From Allomyces macrogynus ATCC 38327 (taxonomy: Eukaryota; Blastocladiomycota; Blastocladiomycetes; Blastocladiales; Blastocladiaceae), in the NCBI GenBank assembly GCA_000151295.1, contig GG745364.1:360323-424322 (forward strand): a DNA stretch of 64,000 nt, written 5' to 3'. Made by a program: the position numbers and the translations under genes. The notes below the pieces were generated by a model. The model did no database searches, had not been told where the DNA came from, and saw nothing but the letters and a program-made list of their open reading frames with translations. Within the stretch, counting starts at the first letter, position 1. Each line of letters begins with the position of its first letter. Shown piece by piece: positions 56,536 to 64,000 of this stretch.

Positions 56536-59500
56536 ATGACGACCGCGGCCCCACCTGTCGCTCCTGGCCCTGCGGCAGCCGACACGGCCATCTCGACGAT
56601 CCGCAGTTCGCGGCGCCCAAGCAGTCCATTTTCCAGCTTGCGAGCCACCAATGTCGACGCCGATCCGCCCGTGACACCATCAACTGCGGCACTGCAACGT
56701 CTCGGGAGCCCAACGGCGCGGAGCGCGCCATCCGTCGCGGGCGCGACGGTGCCATTTGGCCAGAGTCCGCTCGACGACAAGGCGTTTGATCCCGTCAGCT
56801 ACGTCAACCAGATGTTCCCGAATGGTACTTGTGCTCGTCGCTGCATTGATTCGCGCAAGCCGCCCTCCCTGACCCGGCCTCCCGTACTCAGAGGCCTCGC
56901 TCGCGTCCATGGACGCCGTGACCGCCAAACTCGGACGTCGGCTGCGCGCCATGGACAACGCGATCGCGGCCAATTTGCGCAGCACGTCAACCGGGACGGC
57001 GGGCGCGAGCTCCGAGGTTGCGGCCGTAACCCGAGCGATGCAGCAGCTGTGCGGCCACATTGTCACAATCAAGGACAAGTCGCGCGACGCCGAGCGCGTC
57101 GTGGTCGGTATGACGCGCGATATCAAGTCGCTCGATGCAGCCAAGCGTAACGTGACGGTCGCGATCACGGTCACACGCCGGCTCGCGATGCTCACGGCCG
57201 CCGTCAAACAACTGCGCGCACATGCTGCACAAAGGGAGTATCCGCAGATTAGTCCGATGCTGCAGGTACGTAACGGGGCTGTTGATCGTGCCATCCTCAG
57301 GCAATTTCAGGGACGAGCGGCTGACGACGCACTTTCGACACGAACACCAGGCCATCAACCAGCTTGAGCTGCATTTCCGGTCCTACCGTAACGTGCCCAA
57401 GGTCGCCGCGCTCCTGTCCTCGCTGCGTGTTGTTCAGGCCGACCTGCAAAAGCAGATCCTCGACCTGTTTGACAGCTCGTTCACGTTGCAAGCGCAGCTG
57501 CAGCCAGGCATCAATGTCGAGATGCTCGGGCAGGCCGCGTTTGTCATGGACGCGCTCGACGACAATGCGCGGTACCGTTTATTCGTGCCTTTTTGCTGGT
57601 CGGTTTTTGGAGGGTGGACAGCGAACTTACGCGCTTGTTTCGCCTCCTCAGACAACAGCTGCAAAACTTGTACTGCTCGCTCGTGTTGCGCGAGTACCGC
57701 ACCATCTTCAACGGCAAGGACGAGGTGGGTTCCCTTCTTTCGGCTCCTCTTCAATCTCCAGTCTCGACGCCTGATATGCTCACTCGCTCCGCTTCTTTCT
57801 CCACCCTCCCACCCGTGCCCATCCAACAGCTCTCCAACCTCGACAACGTCCCGCGCCGGTTCGCTTGGCTCAAGCGGTACCTGAAAGTGTATGACGACGA
57901 CCACGCGCGACTCTTCCCCGCGCACTGGGCCATGGACCACCGCGTCGCCACGCAATTCGCCGACGAGACGCGCGCCGGTATGGCGCTCGCGGTCGCAGGC
58001 GCCCCCTCGAAACCGCTCTTGAAAACAGTCAAAGCCGCCGTCGACATGGAGCAATACCTCGCGCAGCGGCATGCCGAACAGCCGCCCGTCTCGCTGGCCG
58101 CCGCGATTGAGCCGTTTCTCGGAGTGTACCTGGACGCCGAGGAGAAGCGCGTGGCCGAGGCGTTGGGGAAGGCCATGGCGCGGGGGCTCGCGCCGGATGA
58201 GGGGAACCCGGCGGTGCTTGCGTCCGCGACGGATTTGTTCTTGCTGTACAAGGAGTTGCTCGCGACGGTGGCCAAGTTGTCCCGCGGGAAGTTGGTTGTG
58301 GATGCGGCCGCGCTTATGGCCAAGTACCTTGACCGGTACGCAGAGTCGCTTGACGGGTATGTGCGCGAGGAGGCGAGGGGTGGAGCGGCCGCGGCGGCGC
58401 GGTTGGGTGGAGTCATGGTCAATTCGACGGCGGCGGCTGTCTCGGCGGTTGCTGCAATGGCGGGTTCCGGAGCGGGCGCGGGGTCGGGGGCTGTGGCTGG
58501 CGCTGGTGGTGCCGCGGGGAATGCGGCGGTCACGGGCGGGACGGACGCCGGCGGCGCGTCGTCGGGCGGGATCAGGAAGGAAGAGTGGCTCGGAATATGC
58601 CGGGTGTTGAATACCGCGCAGTATTGCGCGACGATCACGGGCCAGGTACGGTCCACCATCTCCTTACTTATTTCTTCCCTATGGAACTAACGCGCACAAA
58701 TGTTCTTGACCCCAGTTGCAAGACAAGTTGATTGAGAAAACCGTGCCGCCATTCCAAGCACAAATCTCGCTCGCGCGCCAAGCCGAGGCGTTTAAGGCCA
58801 CAACCATGGCCGCCGTCAAGTGCCTGGTCCGCACGCTTGTCGACGGCCCGGCAACCGACGCGGCCTGGACGGCCATGGGCCGGATCGCGTGGGGTAGTCT
58901 CGCCATGGCGGGTGATCGCAGCGACTATGTCGCGCTCATTATTCGCGTCCTCCAGGAGGTCGTTCCGGTCGTGTTTTCGGGAATCGCCGAGCAGGCCATG
59001 TTCAAGTCGTTTTGCGATAAGGTCGCCGAGTACGTGTTGCTTTAGCGCCGTGAGCCGGTGGAGAAGAGAGAAGGAGGCTGACCGTTCGTTTCGTTGGGGA
59101 CTGTAGGGCGGTCCCGAACAAGTTTTACTCGGTGGTGCTCAAGAGCAAGCCGGTGAACGAAATCGGGGCGGAGCAGGTGCGTCTCTTTTGACATCCTTCG
59201 CGTCGTCCTGTCGTTTTCTGACCAGCTGACGCGTCATCCCCGCTAGCTGCTCATGGACGCGCACGTTCTGCGCGACGCATGCCTCAAGATCCCGGCGTGG
59301 GGCGACGCCGACGCGGCTCCCTCGTCCGTGTACGTCCCCCACCCTCCACCCGCCCTCCCTGTTCCATCCTCTCAGCTCACCCTTCCCTTTTCCTCCAGAT
59401 TCACCAAAGTCCTCACCAAAGGATTCGCCAAACTCGACTCTCTACTCAAAGTCCTTCTCACGCCCGGATCCGCGCCACCCGACGCGCTCGTCACGGCCTT

Positions 59501-59762
59501 CCTCTCCGTCTACGCGCCGCGCGACCGCACGCGCGCCAACCTTGCGATCGTCCTGGACGTGCGCGGCGCGCGCCGGAACGATGCGGCGGCCGCGCTCGAC
59601 TTGCTTGCGACACGGCTCGCGGCCGAGACCGCCTTGGCGAACGCGGGGGATGCGGCAGACACGGGGGTGGGGAGTGGGGCCTTGTCACCGCCGTTGGGTG
59701 GGGCAGCAGGAGCGGCGATGGCGCCGCGCAAGATCTGGCATTTCCATCGCGCGTCAGGGTGA
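56536..59762 (+). CDS. VPS53: Vps53, GARP/EARP tethering complex subunit
   Basis: Subunit of the Golgi-associated retrograde protein complex, which tethers endosome-derived vesicles at the trans-Golgi. Nine exons: 56536-56824, 56892-57265, 57351-57571, 57652-57724, 57830-58645, 58716-59029, 59107-59176, 59247-59329 and 59399-59762. All phases close, giving 867 residues, a usual length. Signatures are DPVSYVNQMFPN and EASLASMDAVTAKL at the N-terminus, RDIKSLDAAKRNVTVAITV, LELHFRSYRNVPKVAALLSS, LVLREYRTIFNGKDE, LDNVPRRFAWLKRYLK, DKLIEKTVPPFQAQISLARQ, and the C-terminal NKFYSVVLKSKPVNEIGAEQ with LLMDAHVLRDACLKIP. Introns are 67-105 bp. A low-complexity Ala/Gly insert lies in exon 5. A decayed copy of its last ~240 bases follows downstream. 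Confidence 0.96.
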
Positions 59763-60072
59763 GCGGTTCATGGCGCCGGATTGCAAATCCGTGTGCGCTG
59801 ATCGACCCGTGCACGACCAAGTGACGGCTGGTGGGCCGGACCTGGTTGGCAGGAATCGCATGGAAAAGAAACATGAAATCGATGTGTCTTGGTATGCCAG
59901 CACGTCAAATCATTGTGGTTTTTAGGCAAACCTTTCCATCTGAGCTGTTTCAAAGCACCGCAGAATGAAAACACCGCAGTTTCAAAACCGAGACTTTCAG
60001 TGGCGTTCAACGTGTCTCGCGCCATTTTGCAGGCTTTCAACACAGGCCAGGCCAAACACTGCAAGAGGGAAT

Positions 60073-60264
60073 GACAGCACGCGCGCGAATCTGGGCATCG
60101 TCCTGTACGTGCGCGGCAACGCCGGCGAGACGACGCGGCCCGCGGCCGAGACGGCGGCGAATACGGGAGGGTCGGGGCGCGCCGTGTCGCCATCGTTGGG
60201 GATAAGCGGCGACGGACGTCGCGCAAGATTCAAGATTGGGCATTTCCATCGGGCGTCGGGGTGA
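60073..60264 (+). pseudogene. Decayed duplicate of the VPS53 3' end
   Basis: The frame ending at 60264 reads STRANLGIVLYVRGN .. AAETAANTGGSG .. AVSPSLG .. KIGHFHRASG and stop. It parallels the VPS53 C-terminus RTRANLAIVLDVRGA .. WHFHRASG and stop at 59762. The nucleotide match is clear at both ends (ACGCGCGCGAATCTGGGCAT against ACGCGCGCCAACCTTGCGAT; GGCATTTCCATC in both), with a shortened middle. It has no start or upstream exons, so it is a partial tandem duplication about 0.5 kb downstream, already diverged. Confidence 0.75.
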
Positions 60265-60733
60265 GTAGGTGGGAGGAGGATCGTTGAGCTGACGACGCAG
60301 CGTCGTGCGCTGTCATTTGAATGAACGGAGCGCTTGAACGCGATCGTGCTGCACCTTCTGGTAAATCATCATTTTTCGCCGGGGTTCGACGACAAGAGCG
60401 GCGGTCCAGAGCGGCAAGTAAGAATCGCATGGTGTTCATGGTCAAAGGATTCTCCAAAACAAGAGCCCAAAGAAGCGCGGCATCGACAACAACAACGACA
60501 ACAACAACAACAACGACAACAACAAACCAAAAACAAAACAAAGGCAAACGACGCCCCCGCAAACCGAAGAACCGAAAAAGCAACCAAATCAACGGCATCA
60601 AACACCGATCTCCACGGAATAAGTCGAAATGCACGGGCGCCCATGGCCCCGTCATGGAAAATACACATCACCAAAGCGCTCCATCTCCCCCATCATGCAC
60701 GCGGCCGGCTCGGCGAGATGTAGCGGCAGCATC
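60265..60733. other. Intergenic with a CAA/CGA simple repeat
   Basis: Between the VPS53 tail copy and the 3' end of the Cdc4-like gene. It has a CAACAACGACAACAACAAC-type simple repeat around 60484-60535 and no gene. Confidence 0.6.
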
Positions 60734-63700
60734 TTACCGCGCGCCACCTCCGCGAGCGCCACCTCCACTACTCCCGCTCTCATGACCCGCCGCGGCCCTC
60801 GCGGCAGCCTCGGCCGTCCACTCATGCATCGCGTCATCTCCATCCGCATCCTCCTGTGCCCCGTCCCCAACCTCCCCCTCCTGCTGCTGCTGTTGCGGCG
60901 GAACGACCGCCTGCGTAGTCGGCGGCGGGGGCGGCGGATGCGTCGGCGGCGGCGGCGCGCCATAGTAAAACGGGTACGCCGGGTACGGGTGATGGTGGTG
61001 ATGCATATGCGCGTGCGAATGCGGCGGTGGCGGCGGGGGTGGCGGCCGCGCAGCGCCCGACGGTGGGCGGAACGCGTACGACTGCGCGTAGTACGACGCG
61101 AGGTAGGCGTGTGCGGCGGCAGCGGCCGCAGGAGTGGCGGCACCCGCAGCGGAGCCGGGCGGGTACGCGTGCAGTGGTGGGGGAGGCGGGGGTGGTGGCG
61201 CGGCGGCAGCGGACGCAGTGCGTAAGGCGGTACGCGCGGCGCGGGTCGCGAGAACACGACGCCGGGGTGACCGGCGCGCGGCGGCGGTTGTGGTGGTTGC
61301 GGTCAGAGCGGGCGGTGGTGGTGGCGCGGCAGCGGAGGCCGAGGTCGCGGACGAGGACGACGCGGCGGATGCCGGGCGGCGCGACGCGCTGGAACTCGCG
61401 CGACTTGTGGGCCGGCTTGGTGGGCGCGCGGATACAGTCACGGTCGCGCTGGCGACAATTTGCGTCGACGACGAGCTGCCGGCAGCGGGCGGCCCTTGAT
61501 CGTCATCATGGTCGTCGGTATCGTCATCGCGGCCACCGCCACCGTGATGATTGTGGTGATGATGATGAGGATGGTGGTGGTGCGGCGCGTCGTCCTCCTG
61601 CTCCTCGTCGTACTCCTCCATCGCATCGTCCTCCTCCTCGGGATCCTCATCCTCGCCCATTTCCTCATCCTCCCCGCCATCATCCTCCTCGCCACCACTC
61701 CCCGGCCGCGCGCCGCCCTCGTCATCGCCATCCCGCACCGTCGTATCGAAATCCAGCACGACAAACTCGGTCCGCTGGTTCGACCGGTTCACGGCGGCGA
61801 CGAGCCAGCGCTCATTGATCTGCAACCGCCAGACATTGCTCACATTCGTGACCAAATCCCGGACCATCCTCCCCGTCTTCGGATTCCACAACTTGATCGC
61901 CCCCTCGGACCCGGACACGACCTTGGACGCATCAAACTGGAAACAGGTAATCGCGTTCGCGTGCGCCTGGAGCGCATGCACGAGCGTATTCTCCTGCGCG
62001 TCCCAGACGCGCAACGTCGCGTCGGCCGCGGCCGAGACGAGCCACTTGGGCGTCAACTCCAACAACCCCACGAGACTCGTATGCCCTTCGAGCACGGCAA
62101 TGCACGTGCCGGTCGTCAAATCCCAGCACCGCACGGTTGCGTCCATCGAACCCGACCAGCACCGCGAGACGCCGTCATACACGAGCGAATACACTTTCTG
62201 CGTGTGCCCTTGGAGCCGCCAGACAGGTTTCCCACGGACGACGTCCCAGACGCGCACGGTCCCGTCGTACGACCCGGAACACACCAAATGGCCGTGACCT
62301 GCGAGCGCGCGAACACTGTGCGTGTGGCCCGTCAAGTGGTGTCTCGCGTACGGGTTGCCGCCGTTCGCGGGAGCCGGTCCCCCTTGACCCCCGCCATTGG
62401 CACCGCCATTCGCAGCGGCATTCGACAAATCGGCATTCGACGACGCCGCCGACGAACTGGGCGTCGCCGATCCGGCCGCGAGCGCGTAACTCCCGCCCGT
62501 ATGCGCGCGCGCTCCATGCGCGCCGGCCTCATCATGCCCGCTCGGCGGCGGCCAGGGCATATCGCCCGGCTCGGGCAACCGCCAGACGCGCAGCGTCGTA
62601 TCGCGGGACCCGGTGACAATGAGCGGTTCCGTGAGGTGCGGGCGTGAGCGTGTTGGCGAGGTACCCGTTGGACGGCAGGTACCCGCCCTTGAACGGCGCG
62701 GTCGCAAAGACCGACGTGACCTGTTTCGCGTGTTCCGGGTCCACCTTCGCATCGACGACGGGCAACAAGATCTGCAGGCACCGCACGGTCGACGTATGCC
62801 CGTGGAAAATATGCGTCGTCTTACCTGTCGCTAAATCCCAGACGCGCACGGTGCGGTCGGTCGATCCGGAGACCAACGTGTTCCCGACATACTGCAGCGC
62901 CCAGACGCCGCCCTCGTGCCCATCGAGCCGCTTCAACAATGCGCCCGTCTTGATATCGTAGACGCAGATCGTTTGGTCGTCCGAACCCGAAACAATCTTC
63001 TCGTCGTCAAACTGGAGGCACGTCACGACCGACGTCGGGTGGCCGACAAACGTGAGTTTCTTGGGTTCGCCGCGCCACCAGGCGTTCTCCAAGTCCTTGG
63101 CGCGCCGGAACATGTGCTTGAACGGGTGCGGCGTGGCGACCGGTTCGGCCACGGCCGACATGTTGTCGACAGCGTCCATGGCCGCGTCCATCTCCGCGTC
63201 GCCGCGGTCGTCCTCCGGGTTGACCGAATCCAACAACGCCGCGACTTCGTCACTCACGTGCGGCGACAACAACCGCGGCCACAAGTTCCTCGGCGTTGCG
63301 CGCGCGACTTCGATCACATCCCTCGGCGACCGCAGTTTCAGCGCCTGGCTGGCATGGCCCTCCGGGCCCCACAGTCCCGCACGGTGCCCCAACGCGCGCC
63401 AGAGCCGCGCATCCCCATCGACCAACTGCCGCCACCGGCGGGAAACCCGTGCCGCGCGACACAGCGCCTGTGCGTCCAGCTTCTCCAACACGTGCATGGC
63501 AATCTCGACGGGCAAGTTCGCAAGGAAATCGCGCTGCATGGCCGGTTTCACGACCTGGTGCACGAGCGCGAGCGTGGACACCGTTGACCGGCGCAACAGT
63601 TGAAAAAGCACATACTGCTGCAGCGGTTCCGGGAACGCGTCAAACGCGGCCAGCATCGCCGGTAAATGGTGCTGCAATGCGGCAAGCGGGGCCACATCTT

Positions 63701-64000
63701 CGCCAGCAGTGCACGGCGGGGTCGGCGACGTGGCGGCGGCAGCGGCACTGCCAAACAGGAACGGTGCGGCAGAGGGCGCGTCCGGGTGGCTCGGCGAGTG
63801 GATCGGGGACGGCGGGAAGGCTTCAGCGGCCACCATGCCCGCGGGCATGAGCGGCACCGGCGGGACGCCCGTGCCCGACGTGGCGGGGGACGCGACGGTC
63901 GGGACGGCGGGGGCCAGCGCCCACGCGGCGTGCGCGATCGGGTGGTACAACGGAGTTGGCCACCCCGAGGACTCGACCGACTTGACGGGTTTTTTGGCGT
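60734..64000 (-). CDS. F-box/WD40 protein, Cdc4 / FBXW7-like (5' end beyond window)
   Basis: Substrate receptor of an SCF ubiquitin ligase. The frame is open to the right edge (..KKPVKSVESSGWPTPLYHP), so the N-terminus is missing. An F-box lies at 63520-63370 (LANLPVEIAMHVLEKLDAQA, RWRQLVDGDARLWRALG). WD40 repeats follow: GHPTSVVTCLQFDDEKIVSG, LDGHEGGVWALQYVGNTLVS, GHTSTVRCLQIL, IVTGSRDTTLRVW, GHTHSVRALAGHGHLVCSGS, GHTQKVYSLVYDG, GHTSLVGLLELTPKWLVSAA and AHANAITCFQFDASKVVSGS, about eight blades as in Cdc4. A one-base frame change near 62640 separates LANTLTP from HLTEPLIVTGSRD; no AG acceptor is available for an intron there. The C-terminus is an unusual ~330-residue tail: acidic, His-rich (HHHHPHHHHHNHH), then Ala/Pro and poly-Gln. 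Naming rests on domain order. Confidence 0.85.

Noticed and set aside
61460..62647. 395-codon plus-strand frame over the Cdc4-like gene
   Set aside because: Antisense of recognisable WD40 repeats.
1..64000. CRISPR arrays, bacterial operons, Shine-Dalgarno sites, rho-independent terminators
   Set aside because: Spliceosomal introns and eukaryotic protein families show this is nuclear fungal DNA; no regularly spaced repeats were seen.

Overview
The window looks like nuclear DNA of an early-diverging, probably zoosporic fungus. Overall GC is high (roughly 60% or more by eye). Introns are short (about 50-110 bp) and frequently start with GTACGT or GTACGC, and proteins carry long Ala/Pro/Ser/Thr/His/Glu-rich stretches. 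The gene set is fungal: a white-collar-2-like PAS/GATA factor, a stand-alone URA5-type orotate phosphoribosyltransferase, a Set3/MLL5-like PHD-SET protein, Cdc14, a Cdc4-like F-box/WD40 protein, Vac14 and Vps53. A blastocladiomycete such as Allomyces would fit, but the species is inference.

Layout. 1-6.3 kb: PAS-GATA regulator (+), then an unrecognised low-complexity gene (-) broken by a 639-base N gap. 7-12 kb: an ARF-family GTPase (-) with a damaged P-loop, then an ankyrin-repeat protein (+). 12.3-21.1 kb is a compact housekeeping block: UTP7/WDR46 (-), URA5 (+), VAC14 (-) and mitochondrial fumarase (+), with exon structures that close perfectly in frame. 21.8-23.1 kb is a CpG-depleted Ty3/gypsy remnant whose lesions look like methylcytosine decay. 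23.8-29.5 kb: large PHD-SET gene (-). 30.7-32.6 kb: CDC14 (+). 33.4-36 kb: a probable broken ORF and a perfect 324-bp inverted repeat around a 728-bp spacer. 36.2-46 kb: a secreted/membrane protein (-), SDH4 (-), an ELYS-like low-complexity protein (+, runs into a 901-base N gap) and an Erf2-like DHHC palmitoyltransferase (-). 46.8-51.1 kb: two tandem PLP trans-sulfuration enzymes (+), the second with a 1-base frame offset. 51.7-54.5 kb: a decayed large GTPase with a C-terminal tandem beta-type repeat (-). 54.5-55.3 kb: small secreted protein (-). 56.5-59.8 kb: nine-exon VPS53 (+), followed by a decayed duplicate of its own 3' end. 60.7 kb to the edge: Cdc4/FBXW7-like protein (-), open at the window boundary.

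Functionally this is mostly unlinked core biology: light/transcription, ribosome biogenesis, pyrimidine and sulfur metabolism, TCA cycle and respiratory complex II, endolysosomal trafficking (Vac14, Vps53, DHHC, ARF) and cell cycle (Cdc14, Cdc4). No operon-like logic is expected. The unusual signals are the CpG-decayed retroelement, the perfect inverted repeat, the GTPase/beta-repeat pseudogene, the VPS53 tail duplication, the PLP gene pair and several isolated frame breaks in otherwise conserved genes. Those breaks may be real lesions or draft-assembly errors.
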